DNA from: Petunia secreta | Taxonomy: Eukaryota; Streptophyta; Magnoliopsida; Solanales; Solanaceae | Reading direction: 5' to 3' | NCBI GenBank assembly: GCA_029990175.1 | Contig: JARKIP010000065.1 | Location: 11,040,501 to 11,104,500, forward strand | DNA: 64,000 nt | Shown here: one piece after another, positions 35,319 through 46,917 of the stretch | Layout: each line of letters opens with the position of its first letter | How positions within the stretch are numbered: the first letter of the stretch is position 1 | Notes under the pieces: generated by a model | The model's database searches: none | Told to the model about the DNA's origin: nothing | What the model saw: the letters and a program-made list of their open reading frames with translations, nothing else | Made by a program: the position numbers and the translations under genes

Positions 35319-36669
35319 TGATGTTTGGCATTTTATGCCAAGGTTTCCTTAATATTTCCGCATGTTTGAGCTTGTTATTCGCTCATTTTATAGTTTGTGA
35401 ATGTGGTTTTACACTAATTTGATATCGTGCGTGTGTAGGTTGTTACGCAGTGCATTTGGAGCTTTTAGGAGCTTGATTGAGCAAGAATTGATTGGAAGAT
35501 GATTGAGGATTCGATTGAGCACACGAGGGCACGACACGAGCGAGATTTCGGACCAAGGAAAAAGGCATTTTGGCTGGGCACTTTGGGGCACGTGGTGCGC
35601 CAGCTATGGCGCCCAGTGCCCCAGCGCGATTCCTTGCGCGGCACATGGCTATAGCGCCCAAAGTTTGGCGTCTTCTGGTTGGAGTAGCGCGTTACGAGGC
35701 GCGGGGTGCCCGTTATAGCGCCGCTTGTGCGGATTTTTACTTCATATTCCGTCTAGCATTGGGTCTAACTTATTACTAGGTGTTTGTAAACATTATAAAT
35801 AGTATTTTACTTAGTTTTTGAAGAGGGTTCTTACTTTGGAGCAATATTGAGAGCAACATACTCATTGAACAAGGGTTTATTCCTAATCTTTTATCTATTA
35901 CATCAATTACTTCATTATTACACCAAATTCTTGCCTTGTGATTATGAATATGTGTGGCTAAACTTTACGTTCTAGGGTTAGAGTATTACATGAAGGTTGA
36001 TTGTTTGAAGATTGATTCCCATTGATTGAATCCCATAACGGGTTACTTATTCTTTCTTGATTTCACTTGTATAATTGTTAGAGCTCGATAATTATAAATT
36101 ATCTATGGTTTTTGGATTGAACTTAAAAGAGAGAATTTAATAACGTAATAAGAAAGAATAGAACTAGTTTGTGAACCCGGGCATCGGGGAACCAATTTGC
36201 GAGTAGGATAGACATATACTTGCTTGCCTAGTTTAACTCATGACATGATTCGTTAATGCGTGCATGTGATTTAACCTATAGACATATAGGGATTGAAGTA
36301 GCATGCATAGACTGTGAAGAACTGAAAGGTTTTCACAGTTACATTTACTCTGTCAGTTAGTAACCCGGGATTTAAGAAGTGCAATCAATTGGATACATCA
36401 ACTGGATTGTTTGTAACTCTGACTCTGGACCGTCCTCTTAATATTGTTAACAACCAAAGTATTGCACCATTGCTTGACTACACTTCTAGTACTTTAATTA
36501 CTGCTTTTTAGTTATAAACACTCTTACCATCAAAGAAAAAGATCCCTGAGTAGTTTGTTAGAAATTGTTTGTGAAATATTAGTTTGCTTAGTCCTCGTGG
36601 GAACGATACTCGATTTATCACTTTATTACTTGTCGACCGCGTATACTTGTGTGTGCGTTGGGAGCAACA
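35319..36669 (+). repeat. 3' LTR of element E (1351 bp)
   Basis: Nearly identical by eye to 24204-25544, with the same TGATGTTTGG...GAGCAACA ends and TATA box. It is followed by the duplicated gggac. Confidence 0.95.
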
Positions 36670-36674
36670 GGGAC

Positions 36675-38074
36675 TCTGATCGCCAACCAGGAAGCATATG
36701 CAATGATGAACCTTCACCGGCTCGGGACTCTCATCGATTACCGGGAAGTGTATGCAATGCTCAAAACCAGAGTGCAATGCTCATATGCTCAATGCAATAC
36801 CAACAACAGCGCATAACATATAATATACAATGTAAATTCAAAGCTAAGGCATAATAAGTACGCCTATCGGCAGCTACACACGTAAGGAACACGTGGTAGA
36901 ATATCCACAAGACCAAGGGCCTCTAAAGAAATGGATACAAACACTTACCTTGTTAGCACAATTACTCAACAACCGCTTTGTCCTTTGAATTCATTGCCAA
37001 ACGATCCCACTGTATTCAATAAGTAGAAAAATATATCAAATTAGGCTAAAGGCTTCATTCCTCACATTTTAGGGCAATCCGGTTAGGTACCTGATACCCT
37101 ATTTGCATACGCAATACGCATGCCAGACCTATGTACAAGGTTTAAGGTCACATAACCAAACCCTAAATAAATTACATTTATAAGTTGCCCATAACTCACT
37201 GAGTACGAATATATAATCCATTCCATTATCGGGGTCCATTTGACCCTTTAAACTATTAATTGAACTTATTAAAATGATGTCTAATATTCCATGTTTTACC
37301 GTTAAAACATATTCAAGCACACGTAATAAACTTAAATAATGCATTAAGATCATTACCTGAATGTTTCGGGGTAAAATTCTACTATTTCTTTGGCTCTTTT
37401 CTCATTTCTGGCAATTTTTCCTTGCTTCGTTTCTGCTTCTTATTTCTGTTTCATATTTGTTGCTTTCCGTTCTTATGTTTCTCTTCATTTCATCCTTAGC
37501 TTAAAGCTAAGGACTTTAAGCTCTCCCACCGATTCCATTTTATTATTTTGTCTTTTTCCCCTTTTTTTCTTTTTTTTAATGTTATTTTATTTTCTAAACG
37601 AAAATTAAAATAGTACCCTATGATATTCGAAATAATTCCAACTTTTGCATACAAGTTATAAAAAGTATATGTTGCATACTTGCTAAGGCGGATCTCAAAT
37701 CGGACTCTGGAAATTCAATATGCAAATTAAATAGAAAAAGGTCAAATTATTTAACTTTCGGCATTTTAGCGGAAACTAGCCGAACAACATCGATATTCAC
37801 TTTCGAAAGTTCATAATAGTCACAAATAAGCATATGAACCTAACGGCGCTTTCGGATTTCGAATCGGAGCTCGTTCGCAAAAATCGAGCTCGAAAATCTC
37901 TTTTTAATATTTATCGATAATAAAAACTAAAACCTTCTTCCGATGCCCATCAAACGAGGTCTGATTTAGCTCAAATTTTACAGATAAACCTCAATGGACC
38001 TTACAAATATTTTAAAATTATCGGCACGCCAATCGAAGTCCTAACTTCTGAAACGACTGACCGAAGTCGTTTCA
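36675..38074 (-). repeat. 5' LTR of B, part 2
   Basis: Resumes the 54-bp array of LTR B after E and ends in the LTR terminal hairpin (38049-38074) against the cctat duplication. Open frames inside it (36555-36854, 37129-37353) are repeat and LTR shadows. Confidence 0.92.
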
Positions 38075-38079
38075 CCTAT

Positions 38080-38317
38080 CGATTTCTTTGCTTGTTCTTG
38101 TGTTAGAAGCACTTTCTTGTCGAGTCAAGTACTTGTTGTCTCCTTTGGAGACATGAGCTTTTTAATTATTATGGACGCTTGACTCTATCATAAGAGTGTG
38201 TTTTCCGCACTTTTGATTACTAACTTACTCTTGTAGTAGGAAGTTTTTGTTTGTGTTGTCTTTGGACGTAGGCTTTGATGGTTTGATTTCGAGGACGAAA
38301 TCCTTTCAAGAAGGGGA
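38080..38317 (+). other. 3' internal tail and purine tract of D
   Basis: Colinear with 51390-51636 of F, including TTCGAGGACGAAATCC and the purine tract AAGAAGGGGA just before the LTR. It shows that D continues across B. Confidence 0.85.
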
Positions 38318-39066
38318 TGATTATGCAATCTAAATTGGGATTAGGACCCAACCAGCAAGAGCCAAGCAAGAAGGGTGCGAGGATGCAATGGAAAGTGCTT
38401 TAGAGATGAGTCGAAGGCCACAAGAAGCAAGGAGGAGACGCCAGACAAGCAGGAGGAGCGCCCAAGGCTGAGGCGGACCGCCCAGACAACACTTGGTCCA
38501 GACGGAGTGCCCAATTCTAGGCGGAGCACCTAGCTGTTTCACTGCTTGGTCAATAGATCATTTAGACGGAGCGCCCATCATTTAGGCAGAGCGCCCGACG
38601 CTGAAGAGGAGCCAACTTTTGTGTGAAGTTTCTATTTTACCCCTAAGTGTTCTCTTATGTTTTAATTCACTTTGGGGGAATTTTAGACATTTCACATTAT
38701 CTTATGAAAAACTATAAATAGGAACCTTAGTCATTTCATTTCATTAGTTAGATTTTGAGTATAGAAATTGAGAGAGAACGAAAAAGGCCAAGCCTTCGAG
38801 TTCGAAGCGAATCGCTTCGTGAATTCTTGTATAACTTGGAACCTATGGAGATTCATCGCTAGAATGAAACCATTGTAAGGTTCGGGTTTCATTTCTTCCT
38901 TTTGGATAATTAAATTCATGTCTTGAATCAAATTATCCGTTCTTTCTTCTTATTTCTTGACTCCCCAATCCTTGTTTCTCGATATCTTTATTGATATCAC
39001 GTATCTTATTTTATCGTTTCCGCATTTTCGTATCGTTATTTGCTTCTGCTAGTTTGAATTGCATCA
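38318..39066 (+). repeat. 3' LTR of element D
   Basis: Starts TGATTATGCAATC (a 3-base insertion compared with the 5' copy) and ends GAATTGCATCA. The TATA box is at 38713-38721. It carries more GGCGGAGCGCC-type motifs than the 5' copy (for example 38471-38482, 38569-38576). Confidence 0.9.
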
Positions 39067-39545
39067 ACCAGCTAATAAGCACTTTTTGGCTTATCTACGT
39101 GTTTGGTAACTATCAAATTTGCTTATAAGCCAAGTGCTTATAAGCCAAAATTAGCCATAAGCCATAAGTTGGTCATTCCCAACTTTTTACCTTATAAGCA
39201 CTTTTAGTTTGATAAAAAATTTTACTATTTTTTTTCTAAAATATTTTGTAATCCTTGAAATATTATTTTTAAGATAAAAATTTCAACCTCCTCCTCATTC
39301 TATATTCGTCATTGGTCATTTTTAATGTAAAAGTATCTTTAAATTTATTTTTTCAATAATAATTTAAAGGACATTTTAGTCATTTTAATATAAATGTACT
39401 TCTCAGCACTTTTTTACCAAACATACAACTGCTTATTACTAGTTGCAGCACTTCTATCCAAAGACGTAACTACTTATTTAGAAAATCATATTCAACAGCT
39501 AAAAGTACTTTTCAGTACTTGATGCTTAGCAGCCACTTTAAATCA
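39067..39545. mobile_element. Right piece of the MITE-like element split by D
   Basis: Rich in GCTTATAAGCC/GGCTTAT and AAAAGTACTTTT palindromic motifs. It ends near GATGCTTAGCAGCCACTTTA, which loosely mirrors the left end GGGTGTTTGGCTAAGC. Non-coding. The family is not identified. Confidence 0.4.
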
Positions 39546-39654
39546 GTTAATCCAGATGGGTTCTCAATCTTAATAAAAACAAATGGTCCCTAAATCTATC
39601 CTTATAATAAAGCTAATCTATCTTACATGAAATATGACCACATTCATTTCTTTA
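39546..39654. other. Short AT-rich gap
   Basis: Nothing recognised between the MITE-like sequence and the broken 3' end of the GPAT copy. Confidence 0.4.
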
Positions 39655-41200
39655 CACAATCTAACATTTTTAATTGGGATATGATCTCAGAAAATCATGA
39701 AACAAAGTACGTAACAACTGGAATTGGACTGCCAAGGGTAGTGGAGAGAAAGATGGGGTCAAGAAGGGTCCTGTGAGAGCAAATAAAAAAGACACCTGAT
39801 TTGTTCTGGGATTTCTTGACGGGAGGTGGAGGATTACCCTTAACAGTGACACGAACACCTAGGGCTCAAAACGCATAGTAGACCATGGGCATAGGGAGGA
39901 TTGATCCAACAGCAATGTGCAAGCATGCAAGGATGAAGCCAATGGGGATCCATAGAATAATAAGCAAAGACATGATAGGAGTTGGCTTTTGGACTAGTCG
40001 GCCATCGTGGAAGATGATGGGCTTAGGGAGTTTGTCTGTTGTTACTGCCTTTAACTTCTGGCTTTGGTTGTACAACGTTACCCTCCTGCATTTTTAACTT
40101 TGTTAATTCATCGAATTTTCCAAACGTAAATAATCCAAGAATATTCACGTAGTAGTATACGAACATAAAGTTTTTCATTGCTTCTATAAAATGCCATTCT
40201 CAAATTCATTCAGTCATTTAATATGTGGTCAAATATCATATTGAAGTCATGTATGTACTTCAACCTAGTTCAAATTTACAAACTTTGGTCAAGGGAAATT
40301 TTTGGTTGAGAAATACTGAACTTGGGATAGACTTCCCATGTGTTGTAATTATGGGGATGTATTAGTCCCGCTTTTATTTACTCTTTCTACTCAAATACTT
40401 TGTCATTTTAATACGCGCTTAAATTAGATACACCGCTGCTACGTAAATTTTCATATCTCAAATTAAAAAAATGGATCTGAAAGGTTGTTTTGGACAAGAT
40501 ATTAACAGAATTATGTGAATGGTTTCCCAGCTGTTATTACTGCACACAAAACACACCCAAAAAAAAAATAAAAATTCAGTCTTATACCCTTTGTGTAAGC
40601 TGACCAAACAGTCAGTCGAACTAAAATTTACTTCCCAGAAATACTAATTTGTCAAGAAGTTAGTTGTTTGTATTATTTCAAGTGGTTACAACATATCTAT
40701 AATTGAAGAAACAAAATACTACTACTAACTAATTATTGTTTGCCTTATTGTACTTTTTCCTATTTATAGCTAGCTTTTTGTTAGGATTAGTGATTCTTAG
40801 CAATTTGCATCTTATCTTTCTATGTATAACAACTTTTAGATAGATTAATTGGAGCACAAAACCAATTTTGTTGATGGATGATCATATCAAAGAACGAACC
40901 TTGCGCAAAACCAAAAAAGGAAAATTAGTATTACGATCACCCAATCCAATCTCAGGTTAGATCTCTCCAAAAGCCTTTTTAAAAGCATCAACCTTGTTCT
41001 CCCCAACAAGCACTCCTTCCTTCTGAACAAAACCAGTAGCCCTACCTTTATAATTTCCAATCTCAGTCCCTAAAATCATATCGGCTCCTAAGAAATCCTT
41101 CAAGAATTCTTCCACCATAATCCTAGGATTAACCGTCCGAACATAACATTTTCCACATGAAGAGAATACTTTCCAAGATTCAGGATGAAGATTTAGCAAC
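39655..41200 (-). pseudogene. Glycerol-3-phosphate acyltransferase (land-plant GPAT family) pseudogene
   Basis: Exon 1 piece (40900-41199): ESWKVFSSCGKCYVRTVNPRIMVEEFLKDFLGADMILGTEIGNYKGRATGFV, the end of the HAD-like N-terminal domain. After a stop (FGEI*PEIGLGDR) it runs to a donor AAG|GTTCGT at 40900/40899. An 814-bp intron ends at TGCAG|GAG (40086/40085). Exon 2 piece (39660-40085): after a one-base insertion it reads KLPKPIIFHDGRLVQKPTP, LLIILWIPIGFILACL and MVYYAF, then a stop where the family has Trp, and GVRVTVKGNPPPPVKK. The acyltransferase block FICSHRTLLDPIFLS (H-x4-D) follows, with another stop soon after. Family members acylate glycerol-3-phosphate at the ER for cutin or suberin. 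Both ends are missing and at least four lesions are present. I cannot name the GPAT subclass. Confidence 0.88.
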
Positions 41201-41218
41201 GAAAGTCTACACTATTTT

Positions 41219-41841
41219 GTGACATTAGGTTTTGTCACGAATAGTGCAAAGTATTAGGGACATTTATTTTATTGTCTCTATTTAATTTAAAATTTAACTC
41301 CAATGTTTATACTTATTTGTGACATTAGTTATTGTCACTACTAGTACAAAAAATTAGAGACATTTATTTTTTGTCACTCTTTAAACTAAAATTAGCCACA
41401 AAAATTTATAGTTAACTTGTGACATTAGTTTTCATCACTAATAGTGAAAAGAATTAGAGACAATTATTTTATTGTCTATAATTAAACCTACATTTTAGCT
41501 AAAAAATTTGGTATTTATTTGTGACCTTAATTTTTGTCAACAATAATGAAAATGATTAGGGACATTTATTTTATTGTCCCCATTTATTTCATAATTTCGT
41601 CGCAAAAATTTATAATTATTTGTGATCATAGTTTTTCGTCACTAATAGTGCAAATATTTAGGGATAATTATGTTATTGTCTCTACTTAACCTAAAGTTAG
41701 TCACAAAATTTTAGATTTATTTGGGACCTTAGTTTTTGTCTCTAATAGTGCAAACATTTTGAGATGCTTATTTTATTTTTCTTAATTAACCTACAATTTA
41801 ACAACAAATAGTTTGTACCTATTCATTTGGGATCTTAATTT
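41219..41841. repeat. ~100-bp tandem array (six units plus a partial)
   Basis: GTGACATTAG-type starts fall at 41219, 41319, 41419, 41521, 41622, 41723 and 41829, a 100-106 bp period. Each unit reads roughly GTGACATTAGTTTTTGTCAC, TAATAGTGCAAA, then AATTAGGGACATTTATTTTATTGTCTC. Several units contain CACTAATAGTG, a perfect CACTA/TAGTG inverted repeat, which recalls subterminal repeats of CACTA transposons. The array starts at the break in the GPAT pseudogene and is cut at 41842 by the LTR of H. Confidence 0.8.
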
Positions 41842-43504
41842 TGAAACGACCTTACGTAGTCTTTTCAAAATTAAGGACTCTGATTGGTACGCCGACTGTC
41901 TTAAAAGCTCTTTAAGGTCCATTAGGACATGGCTGTAAAATTTAAGCAAATTCGAACCTCGTTTGGTAGGATTTTTGAAAAGGCTCCCGTTTCAGTTGTC
42001 AGTAAAGCTTAAAAGAGGTTTTTTCGAGCTCGATTTAAGTAAGTGAGCTCCGCTTCAAAGAAATTTGTGTTAGGTTTGTATGGTCATATTTGTGACCTGT
42101 AGCAACTTTCGAAAGTGAATTTCAAGGTTGTTCGGATATTTTTGCTAAAATCCCAAAAGCTTTTCTGCTCATTTCGGGTTTAGTTCAACTTCAGACCATT
42201 GAAGTCGGTTCCGAGGCAAAATCAAAGTTCTAAATTGTGATAAATCATCAGGTATCGATCTTAAGCTAATCTATTTCATTAATTCATAATTCTTGTGCTA
42301 GAATCTTTTGAAATTGAATTGAGAAATTAGGTTAGGACCCTAAAAATTATGAAATTAAGAAATTCGATGAAATTGAATTCGAATTAAAAAACTAATAATA
42401 CCATTGGACTCGTAGGACTATGAGGAGTTCAGAAATATATAATTTATGGGCCTTCGACTAAGCCCAGCCCAGGGGTATTTTGATAATTTTTCTTTTTTCT
42501 GTATAAAGGTTAGATACTTCTTCTTCGGCCAGTTATAAGTGTGAATCTGTTTCTTTGGCTCAAAATATATTCTAAGAGGCATCGAAAAGGAAAGGAAGTT
42601 AGTTAGTAGTTGAAAAGCTTATTTTATCCTTAAGGTAGGTTATTTTATCTGTTTCTTTGAAGGCCTTTGTCCTTTTGGATGATCTATTCACGCGTTCTTT
42701 ATGTGAATAGCTGCTGACAGGGCATACTTACTACGCGACATCCTTGTTATGTATTTTTTGGTTAAGTTTCTTGATTTTTGTGTTGTTATGTCATCTGAGG
42801 GCAGGAGGATTCCGCCCTAGGAGCAGGAGGATTTCGCTCGTTGCATCATATTGAGGGTAGGAAGATTCTACTCAATTCATTGGGCACAGGTGACCCCTTT
42901 GCATCATGCTGCATTTACTCATAATCTTCTATGTGTTTGCTATCAGTATAAGACTGCTACTCGCCCATCTATGCATTGTTTTTTCTGTTATATGATGTTG
43001 CTTTTAGTTTCCCTAGCTCGTTTGACTATTTTTTTAGTTAAATAGCTATTCCTTGCCGATTGTGTTCTTATGACTCACTCCCTACCTGTTTTTTCTTTTG
43101 TATTTTTGTTTCGAAAGATTCCTCTCCAGGACCCAGCCAGCATCACGAGTGAGTAGCGAGTTGATTTTAGCTATCTGCGGTGAGCTAGCTTGTTTGTTGT
43201 GGCCACCAGCTGTAGATGTTATTGTTATGTCTCACTTTTATTCTCTTCGGGAAATATATATATATATGTTTGGCCTTCGTAGATTTCTGATATGTGAACC
43301 TCTACACCTTTGTACCTGGTAGCTAGCTGCATTTTTTGGTAGCTTGTATTATTTGTATTATATATCGCTTTTGAGTTCTCTATGTCATGCTTTAAGTTTC
43401 TTCTACCTATTCATGTTGAGTTAAAGTTTATAGGGTTCGCCTGACAGGTTTAAGGAAGCTTGTAGGGTGCCCGCACGACCTATCAAAATATTTGGGTCCT
43501 GTCA
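41842..43504 (+). repeat. LTR of element H (A/B/C-related)
   Basis: Starts TGAAACGACC at 41842 and ends TCCTGTCA at 43504, directly before a degenerate iMet PBS (TCGGTATTAGAGCCTGG, 43506-43522). The first 26 nt again form an inverted repeat (TGAAACGAC...GTCTTTTCA). A short GCAGGAGGATTCCGC-type repeat block at ~42800-42880 is the counterpart of the array in A. It is more diverged from A, B and C than they are from each other. Confidence 0.82.
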
Positions 43505-44540
43505 GTCGGTATTAGAGCCTGGTTTAGAATTTTTTCAGATCATGACAGTGTCTAATAGAGTCTCGCTGATCTGGCGGAGACGTCTGTACCTATATACGAG
43601 AGGCTATGGTGGAATTTAGGATGTTTTATTTCTTTCTGTTCCTGTCTTACTTGAGTCTTCTTATATGAAGTTAAATATCTTTTTTAATTCATTCACAGTA
43701 AATGGTGAAAATGCGCGCGACAGCTCTGCGCGTGACAGGCGGAGAAGCCAGCGGCAGCCCCTATGCCAGCTGCTCCGCGAGGAGGAGGTGTTGGTCGTTG
43801 TAGAGGCCGTGGTAGAGGTCGTGGTTGAGGCAGAGGTAATGATGCCTAGACCGCGAAGATGGTGGATTATGCTGATCCAGTTGTAGAGGTTTTAGCAGTG
43901 CCAGCTCCTGGTAGGCAAGGGGAGCAGGGTTTGTTCGTTCCCTCAATACTTTATGATGCTTTATCAGATTCTTGGTGATGTAGATGCCCTAGGGACCTCC
44001 TATTCCTCAGGCTCCTGTAGATGCTCATATTTCTCAGGCAGCTCCTCAGGCTACGGTAGATATTGACACTCAGGATCAGGGAGCCCCTATTGGTGCTCCA
44101 GATGTAGCTCCAGGTGGTTATATTTCAGAGGCAGCGGGTGTTGTGCCTCCGGTTGTTTAGACTGGTCAGTCAGCCCAGGTAAAAGGTCTGGTCAATGATC
44201 TGGCAAGGCTGCATTATTTTACCAGACTTAAAACTTCGACAGTCTCCGGTCATACATCGGATAAGCTTAAGCCCCCTGAGATTCTTGATCATTGCCAGCA
44301 TATTCTTGAGGCCCTTGAGTATCTTGAGCAGTATGGAGTTACATCCTACACAGCTAGATGTGAATCTAGTATATGAGGAGTTCCCAGTCGTCATAGCTAC
44401 CAGAGATGTCCAGAATCTTTGTTTGAAGCAGAATCCGATGGTTTGAGTGCGATCGCATAATTGTCCTTGCGAGGAGGATGCTTGGTAGCTTGAGTCCAGT
44501 ATGCGTGAGAGGTATCCTCACGTCTTTGAAGATGCAGGTT
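43505..44540 (+). pseudogene. gag relic of element H
   Basis: After the PBS and leader, ATG near 43702 opens MVKMRATALRVTGGEASGSP, stopping soon at a frameshift. An Arg/Gly-rich stretch (RCRGRGRGRG) lies in another frame near 43795-43830. Near 44175-44370 a third frame reads VKGLVNDLARLHYFTRLKTS...LKPPEILDHCQHILEALEYLEQYG. That is typical of the start of Gag in plant gypsy elements. No pol and no second LTR were found, so H is truncated, probably near 44.5 kb. Confidence 0.6.
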
Positions 44541-44699
44541 CGATCTTGATCTTTAAAGCCTAAAAGTTCTTATCGTTGTTTATGATTCTGGTTCAGTAAT
44601 ACTATCTTACAAAAATTCGTTGAAAGTGTTAGTGTTAGTTAGTATTTGATGGGTTAGTAACTGAGAAGAGAAAGGTTTGTGTCTGTTGGAAAAGGTATC

Positions 44700-45036
44700 T
44701 GTTAGAAGTGACCATTGGAAAAGTTGTATTTATTTGGAAACACCTATTCCTAACAGACTTCAGAGGTATTATAAATACCTGTTTTCCTCTTCAGAAAAAG
44801 ACACGTACAAATTTACAGAACTTCTATCTTCTTCTCTTACTAATACAAATCACAACTATCTTTGTTCTAGTGGGAAATTCGAGTTTATTGCTAAAATTTG
44901 AATTATGTTGGCTTTGTAAATTCTGGAGAAATTCTGCTACAAACCCATGTAACAATATAGTGGGGCTTAAATTCTTTATGGACAGAGATCACTCTATCAA
45001 AGCCAATTTTCATCGTTCTACAATAATTTTCTAACA
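44700..45036 (+). repeat. Solo-like copia LTR
   Basis: Bounded by TGTTAGAA (44700) and TTCTAACA (45029-45036), a perfect 8-bp terminal inverted repeat. It has a TATA box (TATAAATACC) near 44771. No PBS follows and no partner LTR is in the window. Flanking 5-mers (gtatc / atctt) do not match, so either one border is wrong or the insertion is truncated. Other TGTTAG starts at 44627 and 44633 are possible. Confidence 0.45.
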
Positions 45037-46917
45037 ATCTTAAGGAATTTAAGAAATTGGATGGAGTATATTCTATGTTCCTAAGGAAGTTTAAGGCGCT
45101 ATTAGTACTATGGTGATTGATAGAGACGGAATCGTGTAGACTGCTACATGAACTTCTCCTCCCGTTATGCCTAGTCAATTTATGTTTGTTTGGTTTACTG
45201 CTCTACCAAGCAAGTCAATCCAAGGATGCAAATTGGATGGCTTGAATTTACGTTGGATGACGTAGTTGCTTTGAATTGGTTATGGCATGAAATAAGCAAC
45301 AAATCCTTGGTTTTAGAAAGTTCTATAATTTGGTATCTTTATTAATAAGAAACCAAAGGAGGGGACAAGTGCTAAATCTAATAGATCATCCACTTAATTC
45401 TAAGTGACAATGGAAACGGACAATGTGACAAATCAAGTGATGCCCGTGGAGATTTTCAAATTGCCATCATGTATTAGAAAAATGTGGCTTTTCACTGGAT
45501 CGGGACCAAAGTTCTCCTTTCTACCAGTGCTGCCACATTGGACCAAAGTCTTGGAAGACATTCCAATATGAAGTGATTAAAGGAGAAATTGGCGTCGTAA
45601 TCAGATTCTATTTCTCTCACTTGTACTTATAATTCTTTAATTTTTCATCCTATTCAATTGATTCATGAATTAGTTTCTGCAATGATAGGGTAGATGTTTA
45701 TGATGATCTCAAGTTATATTTATTTGCATGTTCTGATGACGGGAATAACTTATGAAAGTTAATTTATTCCTATTACTGAATAAAATTAAGTAGTTGGCAT
45801 ACAACTTGATAGCATGCATGAAATTACAAGAAAAATTATTTTCAAGATGATATGATATAAATCAGGTTTATATGGTTAATACTTGAAAATATTATTGAGA
45901 TCATGGAAAAGATTCATATGTATATCAGTTTGATTTGCTTAGTTGTATACTTGATATATTTGAGGGTTATAAGAGATTAGTTAAAAAGCTATTGGAGAGG
46001 AATGCAAAATCCTACGATATGATCTAGGTGAATATTTTCTAATGGTGATAATAGTTTGTCTTTGTATATAGAATATTAATCATGGTATAACTTGTGAAAG
46101 TTCTATAGTGACTGTGACAATGTACTAACTCAAGATACTATGGTAACTAGTCTAGACAATATGTAGTATGAATCCTAGTTCTTCTTTGGATAGAAGAAAG
46201 GAAATTTTTGAATCTCCTGTTGAACCTGGGAGGAGTAAAGAGTTAGAAAGAATAATATAAATTCTTGATTCTATTTCTTCTCAGGCAATAGTCATCTTAA
46301 TTGAACAAAGTACAGATGGATGTATTATATAAATTTTCTGTTACCTTGAATTTGTATAAGGATCATAACACAGGTAATGAAGCATTAGCTTCAAGAATTT
46401 GTACTTTCGGAGATGAGAAGAAGCTATATAAATTGTGAAGTCATTGTAGGGATTAAAACTAAGCTCATAAGGTGGCATGAAGAATTTCAAGTGTTCGATA
46501 TAATGGAGCGGATGAATTTATTTAGTCCAAGTTCACAAGGATTATGAAAGGTAATAGTATGCTATCTTGATATGCTAATTATAAAGATTTTACAAGGTAT
46601 GAATGAAACTATAATATATTAACTTCTCGATTTAAAATGAAAATGTGGGAAAAGTTAATCTAATGTTTCAGAGTTAAGAATGTAATGGGGGCTTTTGTCT
46701 TATGACAGTATTACTACATTAAGAAAGATTAAATCTTCCAAATTATAAAATTATATGGAGATTATGGAACATAATACTCCAATTGATATATTTGGTAAGT
46801 TAGTTGAGAACTTAAGAAGAACTTGGTTTAGTTATGGCTGAGAAACTACGGAACACATGAGATGATTAAATTTTGCTCTGGTACCAATAAGCTGATGTCG
46901 TGATGCATTTTTCATAT
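45037..46917. other. AT-rich stretch, nothing recognised
   Basis: No long frame, LTR end or RNA gene could be supported over ~1.9 kb. It may be old decayed transposon sequence. Confidence 0.4.

Larger units (their letters stand above)
24204..36669 (+). mobile_element. Element E: Athila-type Ty3/gypsy retrotransposon, 12.5 kb
   Basis: E has LTRs at 24204-25544 and 35319-36669, TG...CA ends (TGATGTTTGG...GAGCAACA) and a perfect 5-bp duplication gggac (24199-24203 and 36670-36674). It has a tRNA-Asp PBS and a purine-rich tract before the 3' LTR. Order: gag, protease, RT, RNase H, integrase, then a separate env-position ORF. PBS type, DLGAS protease, FMDD reverse transcriptase and the post-pol ORF all fit the Athila lineage. 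The two LTRs look very similar by eye, so E is among the younger insertions. Its genes nevertheless carry several stops and shifts, so it is not autonomous as it stands. Confidence 0.95.
11586..38074 (-). mobile_element. Element B: gag-only Ty3/gypsy-type element, interrupted by C and E
   Basis: B begins TGATACGATCC at 11586 and ends GTCGTTTCA at 38074. Both flanks read cctat (11581-11585 and 38075-38079), a perfect 5-bp target duplication inside element D. Removing C and E leaves about 8.6 kb: two LTRs of ~2.7-2.8 kb and a 3.1 kb internal region. The internal region carries gag relics but no reverse transcriptase or integrase. C has the same pol-less layout, so this looks like a family trait rather than decay of one copy. 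Both LTRs were later hit by other elements. Confidence 0.93.
7108..39066 (+). mobile_element. Element D: RT-less LTR retrotransposon, interrupted by B
   Basis: Element D has LTRs at 7108-7805 and 38318-39066 with TGATGCA...GCATCA-type ends, an iMet-like PBS and a purine tract before the 3' LTR. Flanks are accaa on the left and accag on the right, a 5-bp duplication with one mismatch. After removing B (11586-38074) the element is about 5.5 kb, close to the 5.34 kb of F, with which it is colinear throughout. It encodes one long broken polyprotein (8767-11493) and neither reverse transcriptase nor integrase, so it must have depended on another element's enzymes. Confidence 0.9.

Noticed and set aside
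41842..44540. H as a complete element
   Set aside because: Only one LTR and a gag relic are present; no second LTR or target duplication was found in the window.
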